Positions 1 through 5,488 of a stretch of DNA of 5,488 nt are shown here, in pieces. The stretch is from Gemmatimonadota bacterium (GTDB lineage Bacteria > Gemmatimonadota > Gemmatimonadetes > Longimicrobiales > Gaopeijiaceae): positions 1-5,488 of the forward strand of contig JAHHMJ010000409.1 of NCBI GenBank assembly GCA_018678395.1, given 5' to 3'. A model generated the notes under the pieces. That model saw only the letters and a program-made list of their open reading frames with translations. It did not search any database and was not told where the DNA came from. The position numbers and the translations under genes were made by a program. The first letter of the stretch is position 1. The number at the start of each line of letters is the position of its first letter.

Positions 1-370
1 CCACCACGGCGTGGACATCGCTGTTCGTGGTGATGTCGGTGATCTCGAGCAGCACCTCCGAGTCGCGGGAGGCCCGCCGCGGCGGCTGGCGATCCCACTC
101 ACACCACGCATCGGCGGCGCGGAAGAAGCCCATGCGGGCCATGTATCCATGCACATCCGACTGTTCGGGAAGCTGGACCCTCGGACTCACGCCGTCGCGG
201 TCGTGGAGCATCCGCGCGGCCGACAACAACGCGAGCAGACCGCTCGGGTCGACCCAACGCACGTGACGCGCGTCGAGGAGCACCCGTCCCTCGGGCATCC
301 GCGCCGCGGAGTCGAGCACATCGTCGACCGATCTGTGGTCGAGGCTCGCCGGTAACGCCAGTACGTTCAA
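1..370 (-). CDS. STAS-domain regulatory protein, N-terminal part (runs off left edge)
   Basis: The visible 123 residues begin MNVLALPASLDHRSVDDVL. Residues 1 to about 95 look like a STAS (SpoIIAA/anti-anti-sigma-like) domain: a beta strand VLLDARHVRWVDPSGLLALL (about 30-49) is followed by a helix. The VDPSG motif at 40-44 aligns with MDSSG of SpoIIAA, which would place Ser43 at the phosphorylated serine. From about residue 105 the stretch VLLEITDITTNSDVHAVV resembles the opening strand and helix of an RsbW/SpoIIAB-type HATPase, so the whole protein may be a STAS-ATPase fusion; that part lies outside the window. The start is TTG at 370-368. An in-frame TGA at 376-374 lies two codons upstream, so the frame cannot extend further. 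The TTG overlaps the TGA of the upstream sugar kinase as TTGA, and a purine-rich GAGAGTGAG precedes it. There is no stop in the frame up to the window edge. Likely role: phosphorylation- or partner-switch signalling in the cytoplasm. Target and signal are unknown. Confidence 0.8.
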   Translation of the reverse strand, partial: MNVLALPASLDHRSVDDVLDSAARMPEGRVLLDARHVRWVDPSGLLALLSAARMLHDRDGVSPRVQLPEQSDVHGYMARMGFFRAADAWCEWDRQPPRRASRDSEVLLEITDITTNSDVHAVV

Positions 371-1368
371 CGCTCACTCTCGGCCAGACGGCCCATCAGG
401 TGGAGGTGGAGCCCGCGCGCCCCCCGGTGCTGTACGTTGCGCGTGGCGAATCGGTGCGCGGTCGCGAGGGCGTCGTCCATCGAGTCGCCGGCCAGAAGGC
501 GCGCGAAGAACGTCGCCCCCCACACGTCACCACACCCGGTAGGATCGCCGACGACCGACGCCTCGTCCAGCGGGCGCCCACCGCTGCTGCTCGCGCCCGT
601 AACCCCGACGGCGTGTCGAGTGCGGGGCCAGGCGAAGGGATCGGCCTCGAAGGACGGCCCCGATACCCACGCGGCGCCGCGCTCTCCGAGGGTGACCGCG
701 ATCAGCTTCAGCTCGGGCCCCACGACCTCGGCAGCCAGCCGCCACGGGTCGCCCCAACTCCGTCCGAGCAGGTCGAACTCGGCCTCGTTCATCTGAATGG
801 CATCGAAGCAGCGCAACCACGCGCCCCAGGAGGGCAGTTCCTGCGGAACCCGGAGGCCGCCGGAGCCGACGCCGAGAAAGAGCGAATGCAGGTCGGCATA
901 GGTGGGGCCCTCGAACCCCGATCGCAGCGAACGTGCGGTGTCGAGGGTCAACTCGAAGCCCGATATGAAGTTGACGTAGAGCGCGTCACAACTCCGGAGC
1001 GCGGGGGCCAACTCCGTCCACAGCCACGGCGGTACCCCGCCGCTGAGCCGCTCCGTGCGCCGATCCCGATCGACGTAGCGAAGCTCCACCCGGTTGTTGG
1101 GTTCGGGGACCCACCGGACGCCGGTCTCCACGTCGACGCGGGGGAGTTCACGCATGAAGCGCAGCGCCGGCTCGGACAGGTCGCGCCCGACCTTCACCAG
1201 CGGCACCACCTCCCAGTCGGGAGGGAGCGCGGCCACGGCCGCCGAGAGCGCATACGCGATCCCACCCCACTCCTCGACCGCAACCTGACGGCCTTCCCGC
1301 GCGTGGATGGTGTCCCAGACCATGGTCCCGAGCACGCCCAGCCGCCGGGTCGGACGCGCTGCCCTCAT
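367..1368 (-). CDS. PfkB/ribokinase-family carbohydrate kinase
   Basis: A 333-residue protein with the layout of ATP-dependent PfkB-family sugar kinases, which phosphorylate a sugar or nucleoside hydroxyl in the cytoplasm. Seen in sequence: an N-terminal strand RLGVLGTMVWDT (9-20), a glycine pair before a helix, GGIAYALSAA (35-44), a lid-region segment around 91-110, NEAEFDLL (194-201, the family NxxE-type site), VTLGERGAAW (225-234), and the C-terminal signature DPTGCGDVWGA (275-285). Asp281 is the expected catalytic base, and GCGD takes the place of the usual GAGD anion hole. Length is normal for the family. The start is ATG at 1368, which overlaps the stop of the ROK kinase as ATGA. The same frame stays open to 2127, but that extension reads as arginine-rich out-of-frame ROK sequence and is not part of the gene. 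The substrate cannot be read from the sequence. Candidates include fructose, ribose, adenosine or a heptose phosphate (HldA-like); none is favoured strongly. Confidence 0.93.
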   Translation of the reverse strand: MRAARPTRRLGVLGTMVWDTIHAREGRQVAVEEWGGIAYALSAAVAALPPDWEVVPLVKVGRDLSEPALRFMRELPRVDVETGVRWVPEPNNRVELRYVDRDRRTERLSGGVPPWLWTELAPALRSCDALYVNFISGFELTLDTARSLRSGFEGPTYADLHSLFLGVGSGGLRVPQELPSWGAWLRCFDAIQMNEAEFDLLGRSWGDPWRLAAEVVGPELKLIAVTLGERGAAWVSGPSFEADPFAWPRTRHAVGVTGASSSGGRPLDEASVVGDPTGCGDVWGATFFARLLAGDSMDDALATAHRFATRNVQHRGARGLHLHLMGRLAESER

Positions 1369-2360
1369 CCGCCCAGCATCCCCAGTTCGGCTGCCGCGAT
1401 ACCGGCGGCGCCCACGACCCCGGAAGTATTGGGCAACTCGGCCGGCAAGATGCGACAGGCGTCCGCCATCGCCCTGAACGCGCGTCGGCGCACCTCGGCC
1501 TTGAGCGGAACGAACAGGTGCTCCCCGGCCTGGGTCACGCCGCCCATGATCACCACGACCTCGGGGTTGAGCATGTTGATCGCGTTCGCGATGCCGGCTC
1601 CGAGGAACTTCGCCGTCTCGGTCATGACTCCGGTCGCGTATTGGTCGCCGACCAGAACGGCTTCGTAGACCGTCGCGGCGGTCACGCGTTCGAGTTCGTT
1701 CTCGACGAGGGCGTGGAGGACCGATTCGGCCCCCAACTCCAGTCCCTCTCGAGCGCGCGCCGCGATCGCGGGCCCGGAAGCGTAGGCCTCGAGGCACCCT
1801 TCGTTGCCGCATGCACAGCGACGGCCGGAGAGATTGATCGTGGTGTGCCCGACCTCCCCCGCCCCGTCGCTGGCCCCGTGAACCAGTCGACCGTCCAGGA
1901 TGTAGCCGCCGCCGATGCCCGTCCCGACCGTGATGCCGACCAATGACCGCGAGCCCCGACCGGCTCCCTGCCACCACTCGCCGTAGGTCGCGCAGTTCGC
2001 GTCGTTGTCGACGACGACCGGCCAGTCCACCAGCGCCTCGACGCGATCGCGGAGCGGGTAGTCGCGCCAGCGCAGATTGGGGCTCTCGACCACGACGCCG
2101 TTCTCGCGATCGATCGGGCCCGGGCATCCGACGCCGATCCCGACCACGTCGGCCGCGGCCCCTCCCTCGACGTCCCGGACCTCCCGCACCGCTTCCCGAG
2201 CCATGCGCACGATATCCGTGACCACGGCCTCGGGCCCTCGCGCCGCATCGGTCGCGCGCCCTCGCAAGGCGCGCGGAGGGCCTCCGGCGGCCGGCACCAC
2301 ACCCACCACGAGGTTGGTGCCCCCGATGTCGACCCCGACGATCCAGCGCTGCTCACTCAT
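1365..2360 (-). CDS. ROK-family sugar kinase (glucokinase-like)
   Basis: A 331-residue protein, the usual ROK length. These enzymes phosphorylate glucose, N-acetylglucosamine, N-acetylmannosamine or similar hexoses with ATP in the cytoplasm. Seen: N-terminal ATP-phosphate motif VGVDIGGTN (8-16); VDNDANCA (117-124) with Asp120 as the expected catalytic base; TVGTGIGGG (144-152), the second phosphate loop; the sugar/zinc motif GEVGH (168-172); and the zinc-binding cluster CACGNEGCLE (182-191, Cys182, Cys184, Cys189 with His172). No N-terminal helix-turn-helix is present, so this is a kinase rather than a ROK transcriptional repressor. The start ATG at 2360 overlaps the waaF stop as ATGA and has a strong Shine-Dalgarno sequence. 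The stop overlaps the start of the PfkB kinase in the same way. All expected catalytic and zinc residues are present, so the enzyme should be active. Glucose is the default guess for the substrate, with amino sugars as an alternative. Confidence 0.95.
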   Translation of the reverse strand: MSEQRWIVGVDIGGTNLVVGVVPAAGGPPRALRGRATDAARGPEAVVTDIVRMAREAVREVRDVEGGAAADVVGIGVGCPGPIDRENGVVVESPNLRWRDYPLRDRVEALVDWPVVVDNDANCATYGEWWQGAGRGSRSLVGITVGTGIGGGYILDGRLVHGASDGAGEVGHTTINLSGRRCACGNEGCLEAYASGPAIAARAREGLELGAESVLHALVENELERVTAATVYEAVLVGDQYATGVMTETAKFLGAGIANAINMLNPEVVVIMGGVTQAGEHLFVPLKAEVRRRAFRAMADACRILPAELPNTSGVVGAAGIAAAELGMLGG

Positions 2361-3412
2361 CCGTCCTCCGCAGGGTTGGCGTCGCGGCGCTCGATATGCC
2401 CCAGGACCTCATCGACCTCGATGCCGCGCAGGCAGCGAAGATGGCCCAGAGGACACTCTCGCGCATAACACGGGCTGCATTCGAGGTCGTGCCAGATCAC
2501 CACGGCCCGCTGGTCGAGCGGCGGTGTGTTGTTCGGAGAGGTCGATCCGAAGAGCGCGATCACGCGAGCACCCGACGCCGCGGCCACGTGCATCAGGCCC
2601 GAGTCGTTCGAGACCACCGCGTCGCACCGCGCCATGAGATCGACCACTGCACCGAGGTCGGTCCTCCCACAGAGATTGACCGCGCCCGGGCCGCCGGCCG
2701 CCGCGATGCGCTCGCCCTCCTCGACCTCACCCGGCCCCCCGAAGACCCAGACCCGCCGACCGCCCGCCGTGAGCGCGCGGCACAGGCGTTCCCAGTTCTC
2801 CTGCGGCCATCGCTTCGCCGGCCCGAACGCGGCCCCCGACGCCAATCCAACGACGGGACCGTCCCCCTCCAGCCCGTGCGCCGCCACGAGCCGGTCGCCC
2901 GCGTCGGTGCTGGCTTCGAGCCGGGGCCACGGCACCTCGTCGATCGTCGGCGATGCCCCAACCTCCATCCCCAGCACCGCGAGACGCACGACCGCGGCCG
3001 GATGGGAGTCCCCGTCGACCTCGCGAACGTCGTTGATCAGCAGGTGCCGGGACTCTCCGAGGATCCCCGTCCGCACCGGGATGCCCGCGAGGAACGGCAC
3101 GAGAGCCGACTTGAGCGAGCGCCTCGTGACGATCGCCTGGGTGTGGCCGTCTCGGCGGGCACGGGCCGCCGCCCGGAGCAGTACTCCAGGACGCAGGCGA
3201 CCGTGATCGATCGGAACGAGGTGGGCCTCGTCGACCTCCGGCATGCGGTCGAGGAGCGGACCGGCCCAGGTGGGCGCCAGGACCTCGAGACGGGCGTCGG
3301 GACGACGGCTCCGCAGGGTCGCGAGCAGACTCTGGGACATCACCAGGTCACCCACCCACCCGGGCGCGACGACGAGGATCGACTCGGGCGTGGTGGTGGG
3401 ACGTGAGGTCAC
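2357..3412 (-). CDS. waaF: ADP-heptose:LPS heptosyltransferase II (glycosyltransferase family 9)
   Basis: A 351-residue GT-B glycosyltransferase. The family transfers L-glycero-D-manno-heptose from ADP-heptose to the growing LPS inner core on the cytoplasmic face of the inner membrane; WaaF adds the second heptose. Seen: N-terminal domain start ILVVAPGWVGDLVMSQSLL (12-30) with the WaaF-like WVGD; acceptor/donor-side motif GPAKRWP (197-203); NDSGLMHVAAA (269-279); FGSTSPNNTPPL (288-299); and a Cys-rich end CSPCYARECPLGHLRC (312-327), also present in WaaF proteins as I recall them. The chosen start is GTG at 3412, 10 bases after the lepA stop and preceded by GGGG. It gives a normal N-terminus, with about 11 residues before the first beta strand. 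The stop overlaps the ROK kinase start as ATGA. WaaF is favoured over WaaC because of the WVGD, GPAKRWP and C-terminal Cys motifs. A more divergent GT9 acting on another heptose acceptor is possible. Confidence 0.93.
   Translation of the reverse strand: MTSRPTTTPESILVVAPGWVGDLVMSQSLLATLRSRRPDARLEVLAPTWAGPLLDRMPEVDEAHLVPIDHGRLRPGVLLRAAARARRDGHTQAIVTRRSLKSALVPFLAGIPVRTGILGESRHLLINDVREVDGDSHPAAVVRLAVLGMEVGASPTIDEVPWPRLEASTDAGDRLVAAHGLEGDGPVVGLASGAAFGPAKRWPQENWERLCRALTAGGRRVWVFGGPGEVEEGERIAAAGGPGAVNLCGRTDLGAVVDLMARCDAVVSNDSGLMHVAAASGARVIALFGSTSPNNTPPLDQRAVVIWHDLECSPCYARECPLGHLRCLRGIEVDEVLGHIERRDANPAEDG
2365..2369 (-). promoter_or_regulatory. Strong ribosome binding site for the ROK kinase
   Basis: On the minus strand the sequence is GGAGG, then ACGG, then ATG, giving a 4-base spacer. 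The site lies inside the last codons of waaF. It is the clearest Shine-Dalgarno in the window and supports the ATG at 2360. The other starts have weaker purine stretches: GGGG before waaF, GGGCGG before the PfkB kinase, and GAGAGTGAG before the STAS gene. Confidence 0.8.
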
Positions 3413-3422
3413 GGCGCCCCGA

Positions 3423-5225
3423 TCAGCCGTCGCCGAGGCTCAACACCGCGAGGAACGCCTCCTGCGGGATCTCGACCGACCCGACCTGCTTCATGCGGCG
3501 CTTCCCCTCCTTCTGCTTCTCGAGAAGCTTCCGCTTTCGCGTGATATCCCCGCCGTAGCACTTCGCGGTGACGTTCTTCCGCACGGCCTTCACCGACTGG
3601 CGGGCGATGATCTTCTGCCCGATCGCGGCCTGCAGCGCAACCTCGAACTGCTGGCGCGGAATCAGGTCCTTGAGGCGACGCGTCAGGCCTCGCCCGTGCT
3701 CGTACGCCTTGTCCCGATGGATGATCACGCTGAAGGCGTCGACCGGGTCGCCATTGAGGAGGATGTCCAGCTTCACCAGATCCGCGGCCCGGTACTCGAG
3801 GAAGTCGTAATCCATGGCCGCGTAGCCCCGAGTCCCACTCTTGAGCTTGTCGTAGAAATCGAGAACGATCTCGGCCAGCGGCAGCTCGTAGTCGAGCTCG
3901 ACCCGCTCCTGGTCGAGGTACTGCATGCCCTTGAAGATGCCCCGGCGATCGTGCGCCAGTTTCTGCACGTTCCCGATGTACTCGGACGGGACCATGATGC
4001 GGACGTTCACCATCGGCTCGGAGATGGCCTCGATCCGCCCCCGCTCGGGCATCGCCGTGGGGCTCTCGATCTCCACGCTCGTCCCATCGGTCAACGCGAC
4101 GTGATACTCCACGTTGGGCACCGTGGTGATGAGTTCGACCCCGAACTCCCGGTCCAGCCGCTCCTGCACGATCTCCATGTGGAGCAGACCGAGAAAACCG
4201 CACCGGAAGCCGAAGCCCAACGCCACCGACGTCTCGGGCTCGAATTGCAGCGAGGCGTCGTTCATCTTGAGCCGCTCCAGGGCGTCCCGGAGTTCTACGT
4301 AGTCGTCGGCGTCCGTGGGGTACAACCCGGCGAACACCATCGGACGAACCTCCTGGTAGCCGGGCAGGAGCTCGTCGGCCGGATCGGTGGCGTCGAGGAC
4401 CGTGTCGCCGGGGCGCGTGTGCGAGACCTCCTTGATGGCCGCCACGACGTAGCCGACCTCGCCGGGTCCCAGTTCCTTCTGCGGCACCCGCGCGAGGCGC
4501 ATGTATCCGACCTCGGTCACCTCGTACTCGGCGTCGACGGCACCGAAGGTGATCGTCTGGCCGGGCTTCACCGTACCGTCGACCACGCGCACCGATGGGA
4601 CGGCACCGAGGTACTTGTCGTAGTACGAGTCGAAGATCAACGCGCGGAGCGGGGCATCCGCCCGCCCGACGGGCGCCGGGACCCGCTCGACGACCGCGGC
4701 GAGGATCTCGTCGATTCCGAGCCCCTCCTTCGCGCTCGCGAGGATCACCGATTCCGGCTCGACGCCGAGCAGGTCACAGACTTCCCGACGACGTTTCTCG
4801 GGCTCCGCTCCGGGCAGATCGATCTTGTTCAGGACCGGGATGATCTCGAGATCCGCGTCCAGAGCCAGGAAGAGGTTCGACAGCGTCTGGGCCTGGATGC
4901 CCTGAGTCGCGTCCACGACCAGAATCGCCCCTTCGCAGGCGGCCAGCGATCGCGAGACCTCGTAGGTGAAGTCCACGTGGCCCGGTGTATCGATCAGGTT
5001 GAACTCGTAGACCTCACCGTCCTCGGCGCTGTAGTCCATCCGGACCGCATGCAGCTTGATCGTGATGCCCCGCTCACGCTCGAGCTCATTGGAATCCAGC
5101 ACCTGCTCGCGCATCTGACGCCGATCCAGCGTGGACGTGCGCTCGAGGAGCCGGTCGGCCAGGGTCGACTTGCCGTGGTCGATATGGGCGACGATGCAGA
5201 AATTGCGAATGTGATCGAGGCGCAC
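3423..5225 (-). CDS. lepA: Elongation factor 4 (LepA), translational GTPase
   Basis: A full-length 600-residue LepA/EF4. It is a ribosome-binding GTPase linked in the literature to back-translocation, translation under ionic stress, and 30S subunit maturation. It is found in cytosol and membrane fractions. GTPase motifs seen: G1 AHIDHGKST (13-21), G2 RGITI (52-56), G3 DTPGHVDF (79-86, catalytic His83), G4 NKID (133-136) and G5 SAK (164-166). The EF-G-like beta-barrel and later domains follow, and the LepA-specific C-terminal domain carries [19 protein letters not shown], a near-invariant signature. The start is GTG at 5225. An in-frame TGA at 5249-5247 blocks extension, and [20 protein letters not shown] matches the normal LepA N-terminus. 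The ribosome site is weak (CGGGACG). The gene leads the operon and has a candidate promoter just upstream. Nothing appears truncated or altered. Confidence 0.99.
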   Translation of the reverse strand: MRLDHIRNFCIVAHIDHGKSTLADRLLERTSTLDRRQMREQVLDSNELERERGITIKLHAVRMDYSAEDGEVYEFNLIDTPGHVDFTYEVSRSLAACEGAILVVDATQGIQAQTLSNLFLALDADLEIIPVLNKIDLPGAEPEKRRREVCDLLGVEPESVILASAKEGLGIDEILAAVVERVPAPVGRADAPLRALIFDSYYDKYLGAVPSVRVVDGTVKPGQTITFGAVDAEYEVTEVGYMRLARVPQKELGPGEVGYVVAAIKEVSHTRPGDTVLDATDPADELLPGYQEVRPMVFAGLYPTDADDYVELRDALERLKMNDASLQFEPETSVALGFGFRCGFLGLLHMEIVQERLDREFGVELITTVPNVEYHVALTDGTSVEIESPTAMPERGRIEAISEPMVNVRIMVPSEYIGNVQKLAHDRRGIFKGMQYLDQERVELDYELPLAEIVLDFYDKLKSGTRGYAAMDYDFLEYRAADLVKLDILLNGDPVDAFSVIIHRDKAYEHGRGLTRRLKDLIPRQQFEVALQAAIGQKIIARQSVKAVRKNVTAKCYGGDITRKRKLLEKQKEGKRRMKQVGSVEIPQEAFLAVLSLGDG

Positions 5226-5259
5226 GGGCGTCCCGGAATGGGGTCGTCAGGAAGCCCTT

Positions 5260-5289
5260 AAGGTAATGGCGTCCGTGCGGCGACCTCAA
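5260..5289 (-). promoter_or_regulatory. Candidate sigma70-like promoter for the lepA operon
   Basis: In the 79-base gap between the upstream stop (5305) and the lepA GTG (5225), the minus strand reads TTGAGG (5289-5284), an 18-base spacer, then TACCTT (5265-5260). This fits a -35/-10 pair with an acceptable spacer. The -35 box is good (4 of 6 against TTGACA, including TTGA) and the -10 is weak (3 of 6). Transcription would start roughly 25-30 bases before the GTG. The -10 overlaps the small palindrome CCTTAAGG, and this AT-richer patch stands out from the GC-rich surroundings. The call is an inference from box match and position only. No T-tract terminator for the upstream gene is visible in the gap, so read-through is also possible. 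Confidence 0.5.
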
Positions 5290-5304
5290 TCGCCCCCCGC
5301 GGGC

Positions 5305-5488
5305 TCAACCCCCACCGCCACCCCGCCTCGGAGGCCGAGTGGGGCGCGCCGTGGATCCGCCCGAGGAGCGCGTAGGCGGTCGCGCAGCAGCACCACCGGA
5401 CGACCGCGTCGGCGGTCGGGCCGGAGTGCGCACCGCACCGCCACCCGACGACCGCGTCGGCGGCCGGGCCGCGGATCCACCCGATGAC
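5305..5488 (-). CDS. C-terminal tail of an unidentified protein, Arg/Pro/Ser/Gly-rich repeats (runs off right edge)
   Basis: Reading from 5487 leftward, 60 codons run without interruption to TGA at 5307-5305. The product is a low-complexity, highly basic, presumably disordered tail: SSGGSA, then ARPPTRSSGGGAVRTP, ARPPTRSSGGAA, ARPPTRSSGGST, then ARPTRPPRRGGGGG. This frame is chosen over the two other open minus-strand frames because only here does the peptide repeat cleanly. The repeat units also differ mainly at synonymous third positions (for example CCGCCGACGCGG versus CCGCCTACGCGC), as expected if the peptide is what is maintained. No start codon is in the window. The folded part and its function lie outside. 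Such tails are common on RNA-binding proteins, DEAD-box helicases and some secreted or envelope proteins, but nothing here identifies which. It is transcribed in the same direction as lepA, with a 79-base gap. Confidence 0.7.
   Translation of the reverse strand, partial: SSGGSAARPPTRSSGGGAVRTPARPPTRSSGGAAARPPTRSSGGSTARPTRPPRRGGGGG
5308..5469 (-). repeat. In-frame degenerate tandem repeat encoding RPPTRSSGG units
   Basis: Successive units on the minus strand are 5469-5422 (16 codons), 5421-5386 (12 codons), 5385-5350 (12 codons) and a diverged final unit 5349-5308. On the plus strand the first two share a 25-base near-identical core (5447-5471 and 5399-5423, offset 48 bases, one mismatch). 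All unit lengths are multiples of three, so unit gain or loss would keep the frame. The array starts before the window edge: an SSGGSA remnant precedes the first full unit. Confidence 0.8.

Noticed and set aside
400..1668. 422-codon plus-strand open frame opposite the PfkB and ROK kinases
   Set aside because: It spans two well-supported minus-strand genes, is Arg/Pro/Ala-rich, and shows no domain.
1369..2127. N-terminal extension of the PfkB kinase frame upstream of 1368
   Set aside because: The extension lies within the ROK gene in another frame, is Arg/Gly-rich with no domain, and the ATG at 1368 gives a normal PfkB N-terminus with ATGA coupling.
2396..3406. 336-codon plus-strand open frame opposite waaF
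   Set aside because: Shadow of waaF; the product is low-complexity with no family motif.
3243..5261. 672-codon open frame on the plus strand opposite lepA
   Set aside because: It is antisense to an unmistakable full-length lepA. Its product has no recognisable domain and its composition follows from GC-rich third positions of lepA codons.
5291..5307. Possible terminator hairpin after the right-edge gene (GCCCGCGGGGGGC)
   Set aside because: The stem is short and no T-run follows it, so an intrinsic terminator is not supported.
5399..5471. CRISPR-like direct repeat
   Set aside because: Two 25-base copies at a 48-base offset are explained by the in-frame peptide repeat; there is no regular array or unique spacers.
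5286..5480. Alternative minus-strand frame in the right-edge repeat region (DPRPGRRRGRR...)
   Set aside because: The frame read from 5487 gives a cleaner peptide repeat with synonymous variation and a normal stop. This alternative is an arginine-rich out-of-frame reading of the same bases.

Overview
The window is a gene-dense bacterial segment of high GC content. All supportable genes lie on the minus strand, so the transcript reads from right to left. A waaF-type ADP-heptose:LPS heptosyltransferase points to a Gram-negative (diderm) bacterium that makes heptose-containing lipopolysaccharide. The GC content, the GTG and TTG starts and the gene mix would fit a deep-branching phylum such as Gemmatimonadota or a relative. 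That placement is an impression from memory and is not proven by the sequence.

Layout in transcription order: (1) 5488-5305, the last 60 residues of an unidentified protein, a low-complexity Arg/Pro/Thr/Ser/Gly tail built from repeats of RPPTRSSGG, ending in TGA. (2) 5304-5226, a 79-base intergenic gap with a plausible sigma70-like promoter. (3) 5225-3423, lepA (elongation factor 4), complete. (4) 3412-2357, waaF, 10 bases after lepA. (5) 2360-1365, a ROK-family sugar kinase. (6) 1368-367, a PfkB/ribokinase-family sugar kinase. (7) 370-1, the N-terminal 123 residues of a STAS-domain protein, probably continuing into an RsbW/SpoIIAB-like ATPase domain beyond the left edge.

The five genes from lepA leftward look like one operon. 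The last three junctions are stop/start overlaps (ATGA, ATGA, TTGA), which suggests translational coupling. The functional theme is mixed: a translation GTPase leads an LPS-core glycosyltransferase, two sugar kinases of unrelated folds, and a STAS-type regulatory protein. A link between the sugar kinases and heptose or envelope sugar supply is possible but only inferred.

The two edge genes are easy to miss: one starts with TTG and the other has no start inside the window. I saw no tRNA, rRNA, CRISPR array, insertion sequence or convincing intrinsic terminator. The long plus-strand open frames, including one of 672 codons opposite lepA, are best read as GC-driven shadows.
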